DNA of 64,000 nt, taken from positions 439,959-503,958 of the forward strand of contig VWZF01005259.1 in assembly GCA_013396755.1 (NCBI GenBank), written 5' to 3'. This DNA comes from Sclerurus mexicanus (lineage: Eukaryota; Chordata; Aves; Passeriformes; Furnariidae). Position 1 is the stretch's first letter, and every line of letters starts with the position of its first letter. Made by a program: the position numbers and the translations under genes. The notes under the pieces are model-generated. The model searched no databases and was not told where the DNA came from. It saw only the letters and a program-made list of their open reading frames with translations. Shown one piece after another: positions 13,941 through 27,800 of the stretch.

Positions 13941-15696
13941 CTTGTATCGTATGACTGACATATTTTAAAGAAAAACTTAAAATTGCAGTGCAATATGATT
14001 TTTTTTCCCTAAGGAGAACCCTTCAGTAGTGGAGGGATTCGACTTTACCAAATGACTTATGTTGAGTTTTTGAGGCTATTTGTGACTTGCTCTGTGTTTC
14101 TGTATTTAAACTTTATGCAAATATTTGTGGTTGCAGTTGGTTGAAATGTAAATCAGTCAACTGAGTTTGTATATGTATATAATACACTTATAGTTGGAAA
14201 TCTGACAAAATATTCTCCCTCAAGTACTATAAATGAAATTATCAGAACAGTAGTAGTTAGTAATGCACTTCTGAGGATTATACCCAGGAGCAAATGTTAA
14301 GGAAATGATGCAGATGGATGGGCAAAAATGTTATGAGTGTATTTGCTGTAGTATATCCTGAAGGCATTTTCAAATTTTGCTCTCTTTAAAGATGAGCATT
14401 ACTCTTCCTAATAAAAACCTGCTGGGACATTAACCTTGAAAGTAGTCATAGTACTCTAAATTACTAGTTGAGGTAAATTGCATTACCTATATTAATTAGA
14501 CATTTGGATCTTCTACTTTGAACTAATTAAGGGCCAATTCTAAATCTAAACTTTACAGCAAATCATGGAGCACTGTCTAAGTCCTGGCACTGCAAAGAGG
14601 CTACTTCTTTTATCCCTTAACCAACAAGGTATTATCCTGTAGTACTGGTTTCCTTCATTACTAATTCCTCTTTCAAAATACAGGAAGTGTAATGAGGCAG
14701 ACAAGTTGTTTTTACCTGGGTTCTTATTAGTTTTTATACACTTAAGAAGACTTCTTATCATTTATGGAAAACAGGAGCACATTTCTAATTCAACACAGGA
14801 GTGTCTTACTTAAAGAGGAAAACTTGTACAGGTAGTATTAATTAAATGCTCACCTGCAGCTTTTAGCTGTGCTTCTGCACGTAATAGCTCACATTTTAGG
14901 AGTCAAAGTTGACTCTTGTCTTTATATTGCACATCTGATGTTATTATCAATACACCAGAAACACACTTTGAGAAAACGTAGAAAAATATTTCAAGACCCT
15001 CTAAGCTGGTACTATCAAAGTTTTATATTAGAGATCTAGGACTTTTCAAGCCCTCCTGGTAAAAGTAGGGTATGGCCCAAATAATTCTGTCTATGAAACT
15101 GCCATTTTTTCCAAATTGTTGCAGTGTTGGGGACTGCAAAGTCTCACTGACTGTAAAGGGGTTGCCTAATGGACTGCTTTCTGCAAGGGCCACACTAGTT
15201 TGTCCATACTTGTATGCTGTAGTGCAAACTTTTCAGTGTCCTGAGGTTGTCTGTCTATAAAAACTGGCTGTGAGAGACATGGCAGGCCTATACAGCTCTC
15301 CCTGGGAGGCTTGTGTCTGATATAAGATGAAGGAAAAAGTGCTAGGCTGTTCAGAGTGTGACGTTCTCCTGGTGTGTAGTAATACTGGGATTTCTTGACG
15401 GCCAGTGAGGAGTTGTAGCCTTAGACTGAAAGTGCAGAGTGTTCCCATGAAGTAGAGAAAGTACCAACAAATGCGAAGATTGCAGCTTTGGACAATATAA
15501 CAACCACGGAAAAATTGTAGGGTTTGTATTTGATGGGGTTTTTTCTATTTCTGTAGACAACAGTGAATCTGTTGTTAGTCTTAGGACAGTGTGTCAGGGT
15601 GTTTCACTTCATGTTTTTTTTCTGGTTTTACACTTGTTAATGTAAGAAAGGCGCTTACTAAGCTTCCTAAAACATGTTCTCTATTTTCCTTGAAAG

Positions 15697-15866
15697 GTAT
15701 TCTCTCTTTTATAACCACTTGAAGAACATTGAGCAAAGTGAAGAAGGCCTTGATAAATTTACAAAAAGTTACAAAACCTTTGGAGTTAACCAACTTCTGG
15801 AAGGTGGAATATATTGTAAAGAGTGGGCACCGGGAGCAGAAGCAGTGTTTCTTGCAGGTGACTTCA
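15697..15866 (+). CDS. GBE1: GBE1 exon 2 (start of CBM48 module)
   Basis: 170 nt, human residues about 48-105. The acceptor is tttccttgaaag and the exon starts with the third base of a split Arg codon, then TAT (Tyr). The translation begins YSLFYNHLKNIEQSEEG, includes FGVNQLLEGGIYCKEWAPGAE and ends GDF plus the first base of an Asn codon. The donor is GTAAGT at 15867. The segment holds the N-terminal helix and the first strands of the CBM48 carbohydrate-binding module; the W-A-P-G-A motif is typical of branching enzymes. An in-frame ATG at 15674 lies in the intron and should not be taken as a start. The 138-codon reading frame on the opposite strand (15581-15997) is a shadow. Confidence 0.96.
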
Positions 15867-18800
15867 GTAAGTATTCCTAGGAATATTTCCTCTTCCCTGC
15901 ACTGTTTTACTTCCTGTAAAGATGATCTTGTAGCAATGATGACATTCTGATAGTGAAAATGTATTTCATGGCTTAAATGAATAATATTTTCCTCCATGTT
16001 GCAGTAGCCTATGAAGTATGTGTTTCTGTTGTATGGTCAGTATTATATATTATATATATATTTTATCTCTTTTAATACCTGTAAGGCAAAATCTTGTGTC
16101 ATACACAAAAACTTGTGCAACTTTAGGCTGTGTCTAAACTGAGGTTTTTTTAAAACTCTATAGTTAGGCTTTTATAAAGCTGTATGCAGAAAAGCAAAAG
16201 TAGCAATGAAATAATTTGCTTTATATTTTACTGCTCAGCATCAGTGTTGTCTAAAGGGCCAAGGCCCTTGAGAATTCTTACCCATCATGAGAGTGTAGAC
16301 AAGTTCCATTGGAAAATGTCAGCCTAAAATCAGAGTAAAATACTAAGGAAAGAGTAGGTATTCTGTTTTGAGGGGAGAAGGAAGGATGTTAACAGAATAG
16401 GAAGGTGGCAGGGTTACATGGAGGAATTGCATTGATTGCTCTGAGAACCAGAAAGACTATTCCCTTTGAATTTGAAACAAAAATATATATTTGCTTCTTA
16501 TTCAGAAGGCTAGTTACACCCAAATCATGTTCTGCAAATTCTTAAATAAAACGGGCATTCATCACTGCTCTTAAATCCTGCAATGCTAATTTCTATCTCT
16601 TTTTTTTTTGCATGGGATTTTTGAGCTTTGTTTTGTTTTCCGTTTTCACCTCTCTACTCTCTCTCTTCAAGGTTAGATGTTAGTCCATCAGGGTACTTGA
16701 TCTTTCATTCTGGTTGTTGCTGAAGAGGGATTTTATCTGTGAAATGATTTTGTTCATTTAGCTGTATTTCAGAAGCGTGCAGTGTTATTTATCCAACTTT
16801 GATTTTGCCAAAATACATTTAGCACTCCCTAGATCAGTATGTATTTATATTACTAAATGGTATATAAATTGCCAGTTTGAGGCAGTTAGCTACTTGTGCT
16901 TAAATGCAAAGTTAAATGTTGAGTATTCCTTCTTCCTTACACCTGTTTGAGGAAACTTGAAAGGACAAACTCTGTATTTGAAGAAAGGAAATCATGAACT
17001 TAAAATTGTATGTATTTAGATAACTTTAAGAATTACTGCATATGCCTTTATTTGTGGTATCTGGTGGCACTTTCTAAAATACTGTGGTTAAACTTTTGTA
17101 AAAATGTGTGTAATAATAAAGAAATAAATAAAAAGTGGTTTTGAGTCTCATTTTTAAGAAGTTTTTCAATGCTTCGTAGCAATCTGCCTTAGTGCTGGTT
17201 TTCCACAGTCCCAAGATCAACATATTTATTAATAGAATAATCAAAAGAAAGTATTTAAATATTAATGTTATGCTTTGTTTTCCAAACAAATCCATAATAT
17301 TCATGGTGATAATTTGAGTCTAAAGACAATGATTACTTTAAAAAAAAAAATCTTCTGTTTTTGATGCAGAAGATGAACAGAAAAGTTAATGCAACACCAT
17401 TTACAGCCATGATCCTGTCTGATATGGTTAACCTAGGGAATGGTAGAGTAGCTTTCTTTGAAGTACCCCATGTCATTTTATTGGAATAGACATTGATAAA
17501 ATAGGTTAGTGTAGTACTTGAATTTTAATATTGGAATCAGATATGTCTTCTGGTTCAAAACTGAGTAATGAATCACATGTATAGCTCACCTACTGCTAGA
17601 TAATAGTGATTTCAGTTATCTAGCTGTCCTGCAGTCAGTATTGATGAGTTGTTTTAATAGCTTAACTTTATATGTATAAAGATGCAGAAAATTCTCCTCA
17701 TGTCTCCTCTACTTGCTCAACCCCACCCATTGCTCAAGGTTTTCCTGTGGTGTAATAGTCTTTAAATTACTCAAAGCAGTTGAAGACTAGAATGCAGTAG
17801 TTTAAACATGTATTTTAATAGATGGTAATTTTAAAAACAGACTTAGAGTGAAATGTTTAATATTTTAAAAAGAGGCAGTAACTTGTAAATTAGCTTATCA
17901 GGTTGGGGGGGGAAGTATATGTATACCAGAATGCAGGAGCTAAAATCTGGGAAATGGTTTTCTAAACTCTACTTCATTCAAAATATTTAATGTAATGAAG
18001 CAGAAATTTAGGACTAATATCTTAGAGTAGTTGTATCTAGACACTAATGAAGTGTATCAATAAGAAGTGAAGAAAGCCTGAAAAGAAACTCACTTTAATG
18101 TGGAAAAACTGTTTCTTCTGTATATCATTAATCAGTGAAGTATAATAATAGTAAATAATAATAATAATAGAAATCATAGTAAAGTATCCATTCATAGTGT
18201 ACTTGGAAAGTCTGAAGAAATGGAAGATTGTCATTTAACTCAGATGAGCTTTAATAACATTCTGATGAGAAATTGGGTTGCAGAACCCTAAGACTTAATT
18301 TCAGATTGTTGCATATATGTATAATTAAAACTGAATCCCTTTAACCTTTATTTAAGTTTTCAAGCAGGTTAAAGTCTCAAACTAAATCTATGATTATATT
18401 ATATTTAAGTTGGATATTGGGATTGCTTTTAATAATTTATTTTTTGTTTAAACTAAAACTTTTTCCTCAAGAGAACTGTAGTGGAACCATATGGGGGAAA
18501 ACTAAAATATGGTTCTATATAATATGAAAACTCTCCATTCATGCTTTGTTTTTGGAGATGGATGACAGCGTTTTCTCAGTGTTTTCCTTAATAGGGTATT
18601 GTCTGCAAATCTCTTAGATATTCGATGGAGAGACATATAAAAAAGACACCAAATATTAGTCCCTGCCATTTCATCTTATGCTTTTGAGGATCAAAAACTA
18701 GTAAAAGTTATAATGGGAAGTATAGGCTATGTACAGAGATCTTGATCTTTCAAAATTTATAATTAACCTGATAGTTGATAATAGCTTTATTATGAATTGT

Positions 18801-21800
18801 GCTTAAGATAAACATGAATAATTTATTTCTGTAATTATATACATGTGAAGTCTCAGTCCTGTAAAGCTTATTGTGAATGAATTTGATGCCTTATAGCAGA
18901 CAATAAAGCTTTTCTGTTAAGGTATTTTGACCCAAATAATGGTATTTTTATACTTCTTTCTTATAAACTTGAAATGGACTGTAGAAAAATTCTTAGTATC
19001 ACTGTACATTACCGGAAAAAAGCTAGAAACTAGTAATAGCACATGAAGCTGTATTTGGATGGGAGAATGAAAAACATAAATTTAAGAAAATCTGAATACT
19101 GAGTTGTTTTTGTCTCTTTAAAACTCCATAATTGGAGAGAAAAAAAGTATTATATCTGTTAGTATTCTAGTATGATGCTTTACTCTATCTGAGAAGTATT
19201 AAATGAACATCCAAAACCATTAAGATTTGTCAATTAGTACTTTCAGCATCTCAGTAAATCAAGTGTATGAGGCAATTAGTCAGCTGAATTTCCGATACCA
19301 GAGGCAGAATCAACATTATAGGCCCCTTAAAAGGTCTCAGTGATAATGCTGAGTGTTTCATCCATGTGCTGTACTGCTGAGGAACTCGGTGACTACTGGC
19401 AATTTATTGCTACTTTACAATTGACTGTTTCAAAATAAGTCATAGAACTGCAGGTTTTGAGGGTAACCCAAGGAATTTATTTGGGAATTGGAACACTCAA
19501 CATTGTATTTGGCCATACAGAGGCTCAGTGGGTTATCTATAAACAATGCTTTAATTATTAAAAAGGAAAAAAAAAAAAAAGCTACTGGCTTTAAAAAGCT
19601 TGTAAGAGTATGTATGCATATGCTAATTTGGAAGTCAGTATTTGGTGTAATACATTATCATATTTGTGCTTTTTTGTTCTTTGGTCCCCTTCTCTTTTTT
19701 GTGCCTTCTTTTCCTTCCCAGCTAACATTAGATCTGAAATGTTGATCACTGTGTCTGTTTGGTTTGGTTTTTGCTTCCTCTTTCTTGCACTAGTGGGGAA
19801 GGCTTCTGGTGGGAGTGGAGGGAGGGTGGGCTGGTTGGCTTGGGGGTGGATATTTATTTATTATTTAAACTCTGACAGGCCTCCTTCAAAGTAAAGAAAA
19901 GGGAGATCTTAAGCCACCAGCCTTCATAACTTGGAAACTCTTCAGAGTGCTTTGTGGGTTTTTTTCTCCAAACTTTTACTAAGATCCCAGATATTATTAT
20001 GATATCATATTGAACTTCTTACTGCTTCCTTCAAAGATTTTTATAGAAAAATACCTAGATTTGATGAGTAAACTCAAATAGTGAAACTTCTGAGGCTACA
20101 GATGACTGAAGGCAGTAGACTGAAGTATAAACTGATATTAATATCCAGGGAAACACCCTATCTGAGAAGTAATTACACTTGTTTTTATGTTGGAAATAAG
20201 GCAGTGTGAGAGGAGAAGACTAAATTGGCCACTATGTAGGACAGTATAGTGTCATTGGAGAATCCATTGATGTTCTGATTTCATATTCTAATCAAGTGGA
20301 ATAAAGGTACCTTGTTGTAATAGTGTTATTTTAATGCCTCTTCCCTTGTCTGAATTGCTACTTGCCACTTTCCTCAAGGACTGCTGGACTCTGTTCTCTT
20401 TAGGCATCTTTCAGTTGATCAGAAAATATATAGAATGTGGAACTATAATTGCTATAAGAGGTGGGTTTGTTTCACTTGAGAATTCAACCTCAGTTTATTA
20501 AGATTTTTTCACTTTTGAAAAATAGCCGCAGCATTGCACTGATGTATCAGCTCCTACATTGAAAAAGGCAATGGTTTGGTTAAAATGCAAGAAGTACTCC
20601 TTTGCTCTATGAGAAGAAAGGTAAGTGTTTGATTTCTGGTGTGAAACTCCAAGTTAAACCATGAGACTCAGAGCTGTATAGCTATATACTTGTCAGTGTG
20701 AAAACAGAATCAGGAGATTGAACCAGAGGTCACTTAAATTATGATTTATCTTTGTATTGCATGTAAGTATTGCATTTAAATTGAGTTTTCATGACAAATG
20801 ATAGAACACAAGCCATTATAGCTTTGTACTGAGTTCTAGATTAAAGTTCTTTGCCATGCTAAGGGTGCAGTTCTGAGCAAGAAGTTCCATTGTGTCTCAT
20901 GTTGCTGGTATAGGATATAATGTTTAAATAATTGGCTCATTTTGAAAGATGTAATCAGAGATGGGAGAAATTGAACGAGGCTATTGAACGTGTCTTCTGT
21001 GTTGGATTAAGGTATATCTGGGGCCTGAACTTGAGTGCAGAAGCTCTTGTCTTTGCGTATGGCTTATGGGTATTCTGTGATGGTGTCCTTTTTTCCTCAG
21101 TTCTATTCAAGTTGATTATTTGAACTTCTGGTAATTTTCTCAGCCTTTTTCTATTTGTAGCTATTGGCAGAGTCTTTGAAGTCTCCTCAATCAAAGATAT
21201 TTCTTTTGACTATTTTTTTTAACTTCACGATAGTCTGCTAATGAGTTGTTGATTGGTTGGGTTTGCTTTTTCGGTTGTTCCTTAAGGCATTTTTGGCTAA
21301 GTTTTGCTGAAAAATCTGTAAACTAAGCAGTAAAACTGAGAAGCCTGAAGCCATTTTCTCTCGGAAGGCAGCCTTCAGTTTTCAAGGTGTTTAAAGTTCT
21401 TTATGCTTCTTGCTTTAATACAAAGCGATATTTTCTGTTGTAACTTTCCAAAGTGAGCTCCTGTCCAGGGATAAGTATTCAACAGTGGTTTTAAGTAGGA
21501 CCATCTGGGGCAGATGGGTGTTGCTTTGCATTTGTTCTTTAGTCATGAACCACAGACACTGAATCGTGAAGGGCTGCACCTGGGAACAGGAGGGATTAAT
21601 AGGAGCATCTGGTATTGCTGGCAGGTGGAAGGGAAAGTTTAAGCAACACGGGCAGAATTATCAAATCTGTCTGTGGAGAGCACAGATACTAAAATAGGTA
21701 GAGAGATGCAACTGTTCCCCCTCTGAAGCAGGGAAGAGATGGGGTTTTAATAATAGTCTTGAGGATTTTTTTTTAACAATGTAAGAATTCAGTGGTTTTG

Positions 21801-24800
21801 GTGTAAATAATGAACTCTGTGCAGTTTTGCCAGGGGGAGTTTTATAGAAACTGGGCCTAAGACTTTTTTTGCTGTAACTTTATTTTGCTCAATGTTAGTG
21901 AGTTGTCGCCTGGCACGTTTGGTTTGGTTTGGTTTCTGAATTGTAATCAAGAGGTACAGCTCAGCTGGGAAGACTTTCATGAGAAGCAATGAAGATGATC
22001 AGGTATCTGGGGGCAGAAGAAGATAGAATTAGTAGTGAATCCCATGAAGTGGGTCTTGACTATCATAAATCCTAACCAGTTCTTTAAAGCTGTCTTCTTG
22101 CAACTTCTTAACATTGTTACATTTTTTGTCTTTCTTCTGTTTTCTCATTTTTGCTTGAAATGTTTATTTCAGAAAGTCTAGCTGTTTATAGTTTAAAAAA
22201 AATTACACTTCATTAAAGTCACAAAATTCTAGGGATGTATTCTACCTTCTTTTGCCATGCCCTGAAATAAAGTAAATAACTGTATTATAGACTGTAAACA
22301 CAGCCTATACTTTGCAGTTTAGATATTCTGTTAAGGAGCGTTGCTTAATTGCTAAGGCACTGTTTGTCTGATATTGGTCTTAGTAGATGTTAGTCATGTT
22401 TGTTTCCTTATTTGTCTTGATAGGAACTTCAGAGTAAAACCAATGGGGAGGACCCATCTAAATCTTCCTAATATACAAGCTCTTCTGCTGTTAATCAAGC
22501 AATAGCTTAGTAAATACATTCTTTCTGCTAATATGTGTAATTTGTCTGCAATATCCATATACTCTAATCGTGATAAAAACTATCATTTAAATCGAGTACT
22601 GAATTAATTGCATTTGTGTTTTTGAGCATGGGAAATGTTTTATAATAGTAGTCTCTTTATTGCTTTTGACATTGCTCTCTACTGTAAAATGAACAGGTAC
22701 TAGATAATTTATCTTGCATAGTTATTTTTGTCACATTGTCTGGCCTGTTTGATTTGTACCTTTCAGTTTTCTTTAGTTAAAGATTGGCAGTTCTCAGGTT
22801 TAAAAAGCTGTGTAAGTGCAATAAGCAACTTTGAAAGCAGCCTGGTCCTTTTCTGAAATTCAAGATGTTCCTATCTTGTTAGAGAACATTCTTTTTGTTG
22901 CACTGCAGACAATATTTTTGATTACTGATGTTTAATAAAATATGCATAGTTGAATATAACTTCTTCATGTCTCTACCTCCCTTATTGTGATTTCTGTGGT
23001 CCCAAAGTGATGTTCCTGTTCCAGTCACGTCTCTTTTTTGTTTGTTTTTAATTGCTTTTAACCTTGACTACCATGTTTAGTAGCAATGTTGTTTTATATG
23101 AGCTTAGATTAATATTCTTAAATTGAGGACTGTTTATTTTTCTTTTGGTGACTTGTGGGTTTTGGTTGTTTTTTTTTTTTTTTTTTTTAATTGCATCAGC
23201 TTGTCAAAATAGGGGCATTGAGCAGTGTGCGTGTCTAAACCTGGTTTGAGTAATCTACTTGTGGAAGATGTTTTTGCCTACATTTTGTCCACTTCCCCTC
23301 TCCATAACCAATGTTTGCTAGTTATTTTTTCCCATAGTGATGTAACAAGAATGTCTGCTGACTTGTTTAGGATGTGAGGTTTTTGTTTTTAAATGTACCT
23401 TAAACATTACTTTTCAGCTACAAGTTTTCATACCACCCTGATTTTGTGGTATTAAAATCAATAGGTTTTTGGGGGAAGAAGGAGGGGTTATTTTGAATTT
23501 GAAAGAAGATGAAGTAGAAATGATTTAATTGTTAAATTGGAATTGGAGTATGGTTTCACAGTGAAAATCTTACACATTTCATGTTACCTGTTTTGAATGT
23601 GTATGATGGGATCAGATATAAAAGTATTTGTGTCTGCTTTCACAGAAGTTAACTCTGAAAAAGATGGAACACAGTGTTACAACTTTGAATTGTAATTGGA
23701 CACATTTTAAGATAAATACTTAGTATTATTTTTATGTTGTAGATGGCTGGAATCCATTTTCTCATCCATATAAGAAGTTGGAATATGGGAAGTGGGAGTT
23801 GTACATTCCACCTGGAGAAGATGGTTGTCCTGCTGTGCCCCATGGATCAAAACTAAAGGTGTTGGTTCTAGACTTACTCCAATTCTTGTAACCCTTCTTC
23901 CTCATTTGTACGTTTTGTGTTTTTTTTTAAGTAACTTTATATTTTAATTGTTTTAAGAAGCAGAATCAGCTTAACTACTTGTGCAAAGTAACCTCAGGGA
24001 GTGAAACATTAGGCATCACAGAGTTAGATTTTTAGGAAGAGACATATGTGGCTGAAATATGGATATAGCGTATTTTATCATGTTACACCATGAAAACTAT
24101 TTACATATTGATAATTTGAAAAATAAAAAGTAATGCACATAAAAATCTTTCTGTATTTGATGCAACAACTTGAGATTAAGATCACATTCAAATCTCAATA
24201 CCTTGGTAATTTTTGTTATCCTTTTAGCCATAGCTTTTCAGGTGATCTTTTTGTGTTGCTTTAATGGTACACACAGATTTGTAAAACGTGTATCTGTCCT
24301 TTGGGAATTAAGTAATTAAGAGCTGTAGGCTCAAGTAGGTTAAATTGAATATAGTTGTATTTCATGAGTATACATGAGCTTAAAATTCCTTCTTCCAGAA
24401 ATTAATGCAAAGTTTCTTTGAGCTGTCAAATGCCACAATTGTTATGCTTAGTGCAGATATACATAATGAAGACTAACTCTCAGTAGAGTTGATTATTTGT
24501 AGGTGAATGTTAATTTCAGTTGGAGATGTACTTTGTTGCAGTCAGAGCTTGAGTTCCAGAGATGATGAGTGCTAATGGGGGACAGCAATGAGTAGTTAAG
24601 GAAAGAAAGGTACTGAAGTTATCTAAAGACTAGGAAGATCAAGAAACTGGGAGCATTTGTGTAATACTGCTGTGTTTTCAGGGCTCTCATCAACAAAAAT
24701 AACATACTGAAAAAATCCTCATTTATGTGCTGAAAAATCAGCTTAGGGAAACAAGAAATCTGTTAAAACAAAGATATGTATAGAAATGCTCTGGAAATGC

Positions 24801-27800
24801 TTACTCAATGTGTGTGCTTATCTCTATGCTTTTTGTTATGGCTTATGAGATCATCCCAGTAATAAATATGGATACATTGAAATTTAGGAATAATCATTTG
24901 AGGAGAAAGCTATTTTTATTTTATAGAGCAGGAAAGAAAAGAGTTGCCTGCAACTCAGAAATGCAGTGATTATGCAGTAATGTATGAGAGTGCAGAATGA
25001 TTATTTAAGATTTTCCACAGTTTTGAGATCTAAGAAGGTGAGGTTAGATTTCTTTGATTGTTGCTAAATTTATCTTCTGTATTTTATCTACAAAACTATT
25101 GACCTCATCTACTGTAGAATATTTTAGCCTCTGTATAGAGATAACAGGTGTGAATGATGAGTGTTCGTAATTGTTAACATAATAGCAAAAAGCATAAATT
25201 CTTAAATGTGTTTGGAGCACCTTAAGATTACTTTTTTTTTGTCTGTCTTCCTATATAATCACTGGTCACATCTCCTATTTTTGAAGTATCAGTCTTGATA
25301 GTACCTTCTCCCTATTCAGAATTTTGTTTGAAATATAAACTCCATGAAGCAAAGATTGCATTGTACATAATTTGTTTAGTATGCAGAATTTTTGACTACT
25401 GATTGTACTTGGTGCTGATGTACTAGTGAGATGAATTGCTGAGGTTCTGTAGGTGCTTTAAGTCTTCTGGAAGCCATAAGATACCCAGTTGTTTTTTTTT
25501 GTTTAAACTGTCTTAGACTTCTTTTTCACCCTGCCACTTTAATTGTGCTTTTCCATGGTCAGGTTTAAACAAAGATGTGCTGTTGTCACTGGCACTCAAA
25601 ATAAATGATTGTCCAACATGTCTGCATGTGAAATAGATTTGCTTTGGAGTACATTCCTGGGGAAAAAACCAAAACATCTAACTCAAAGATTTACAAACTT
25701 CATTCACAAGTGTAGATGTCTGTAATTGATAACTTCATCAAACTAGTCCCAGCCTCATCTGTAACTTTGCTAATAATCTCTCTTTACACTGTTTTTGTTC
25801 TGTGTCTGAATCTACCACATCACAATGTGTACTTGTGATGTAATTTGGTGATATAACTAGCACATAAAAAGACTCCAGTTAACATAGTTCACAAAAGCTG
25901 CAGTGAGGCTGGAATATTCACAAGGTAGGAAGGTACCTTACCCTCAGGCTACAGCTGATCTTCCTATCCTCCCTCATTCCACTCATGGGTTCAGAAAACT
26001 GCTTTTCTGTAAGTTTTCTTTGAATCCATGGTTCTGGTAGATTATGATAATTCATAAATGTATATATTTTTTGGCAACATGAGGACTTGTGTTAGAACAT
26101 AGTTCTGCACTTGTTTGTTCATGTAGAAGCTGAGAATATTGGATTGTCTGCAGATGGAAATTGCTATGCAGACTGCAGAGGTAATGTTTAAATCCACAGG
26201 CACTGGTGTCTGCACTAGACGAGGCAACAAACTCTTTAGTAACGAAAGTAATTCCCATTTTTCATTACTAAAGAAGCATAAGGGAATCACAAGGTTTAAA
26301 TTTTTTTTACCAATATGACTTTAAATATTTAAGTTAAAATGCTCGACTTTAGACATTTGTGTGGTGATTAATCTGTTAGGGTGGGGGAAGTCTCCTCCAG
26401 AAGGTCCTTATCTTTAGCTTCTGTCTACACTGTTTTCATCCTCAGTTCTACACAGACAAATGCCAAGTTCTGAAGTGGTAACAAGGTCATTCCTTTTAAA
26501 TAAGTAATATCTAAGCCAGAATGGGAAATGGATGGAGTGCAGCTGGTGACACTAATTTAGATCAGGTCACAAAATATTTTTGTAGGAAAATAAATGAGGA
26601 GCAGAGGTCAAACATTTGCCTGTTTTCAATAGTAGTAGACTGTCTACTGTAGCTCTTCAGGCAGTCTTCTCATAAATAAATATAAACATTGAAGGAAATG
26701 AGTAATTAAAAAGCCTGCTGTAAATCTTCTGGCACTTTTATGTGTCAAGAGATGGATGCTTATGACAGTTGAGTGAATCCCTTGTGGATTATGTTATCCA
26801 TCTACAAAATAAGGTTATCTGCTAGAAAAGGGCGTCTCCTTTCCTTCTCCTGTGGATCAATTGGGAGCTTAGAATGAGTTCAGTGAACAAATAGAGTTGC
26901 TGTTGTGGTTGTGTGGTGTTTGCTTTTAAACTTGTGACAGAGTTGTAGGCTGAGCACAGGTTAAAGCCCAAACCCAAACTTTGTGCTTTAATAAATGAAG
27001 CCTCTTTACCTCTCTTTATTTGTAAAGGGGTAGTTTAAAAGATGTTTTCCTTAAAGACTAGTATGTTTGTCATTCTACAGTGCTGGCAGTTGGGGCGCAA
27101 GTGTGCTTACCTTCTTTCATGGTTGAAAACGACTGAATTTTCTCTTCATTGTCCGTATTTGTAATGACCTTATTACATGATACAATAAGCTTTTAGAAAA
27201 ATTAACATGGATAGACTAATATAGCAAGTCCTGTCATGTGTTGTCATCTGCACGCAGGAGTTTAGTCAGTATTCTGCTTTGTTCTTTTACTGTTCATTTG
27301 TAAATGATTTTTCCAACTGCTTAATAGTACCTGTACATTAAGTTTTCTGTAGTTGGTAAGATCCTGATTTGGAAATAGTGTTCAGAGGAGTTTAGAGATG
27401 GGGATAATAGTGGTAAAAATTGAGATCTCAGTATCTGCACTGGGGAACTTGTTTAATGCTATTTATAGGAACAACATAGAAAATGCAGAACAAGTGGCAA
27501 ATTGAATCCTAGATGAAAATAATTTCCAAATTCAGGGCTAGTGATCAAGTTCTAAAATATTTTTACACAGCTAAATATGAAAAGATGGCAAGATCAGTAC
27601 CTGAAAAATATTGGCAATTATAATTGAGCTACCTGCTGCCCTAGAACATTGAATAGGAATAGATCTGTACTAAGTTTTTCCTTTGTGAACTGGAGAGGAT
27701 ATATTAAAGCAGTAAGAACTATTCAACTTTCTAGTAATGACAGTAGATCTGTGATTTCTGACATTATTGACAGAACAAGAATTTTATATTGATAAACTTT

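Larger units (their letters stand above)
1..15696 (+). other. GBE1: GBE1 intron 1, 3' part
   Basis: No coding exon recognised in 15.7 kb. The GBE1 first exon (N-terminal about 47 residues, normally with a GC-rich promoter) is not here, so it lies upstream. Reading frames present are short and lack recognisable domains. Contents: an A/C-rich tract at the left edge (1-65), one minus-strand CR1 end (1064-1155), a 33-bp tandem duplication (2371-2436), a C-rich tract (3761-3794), a diverged tandem repeat with an N (5855-5955), a CpG cluster (7068-7420), a T/G/C simple-sequence tract (7815-7905) and an AT microsatellite (13820-13940). The rest is unremarkable AT-rich DNA. Confidence 0.85.
15867..23742 (+). 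other. GBE1: GBE1 intron 2
   Basis: 7,876 nt, GTAAGT donor and tatgttgtag acceptor; it splits the Asn codon of the CBM48 D-F-N-G-W motif. I recognise no gene, RNA gene or CR1 copy in it. Simple sequence includes an ATA-rich stretch near 16040-16062, an (AAT) run at 18139-18170, a G-quadruplex-type tract at 19811-19830 and a T run at about 23167-23189. Confidence 0.9.

Noticed and set aside
15674..15696. In-frame ATG just upstream of exon 2 as an alternative GBE1 start
   Set aside because: The added residues come from the acceptor region (tattttccttgaaag) and do not resemble the branching-enzyme N-terminus. The human gene has a split Arg codon at this junction.
1..15696. GBE1 exon 1 within the window
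   Set aside because: No stretch resembles the N-terminal residues followed by a donor in the required phase, and no GC-rich promoter is present.
15581..15997. 138-codon open frame on the minus strand
   Set aside because: It lies over GBE1 exon 2 and its intron flanks. The + strand frame gives a clear branching-enzyme peptide with splice sites, so the minus frame is a shadow.
16254..16270. AAGGGCC/GGCCCTT inverted repeat
   Set aside because: The arms are only 7 bp with a 2-base centre; common by chance and not near any feature.
23167..23189. Poly-T as the tail of a reverse-oriented retrocopy
   Set aside because: No recognisable coding or SINE sequence lies to its right on the minus strand, and no target-site duplication was seen.
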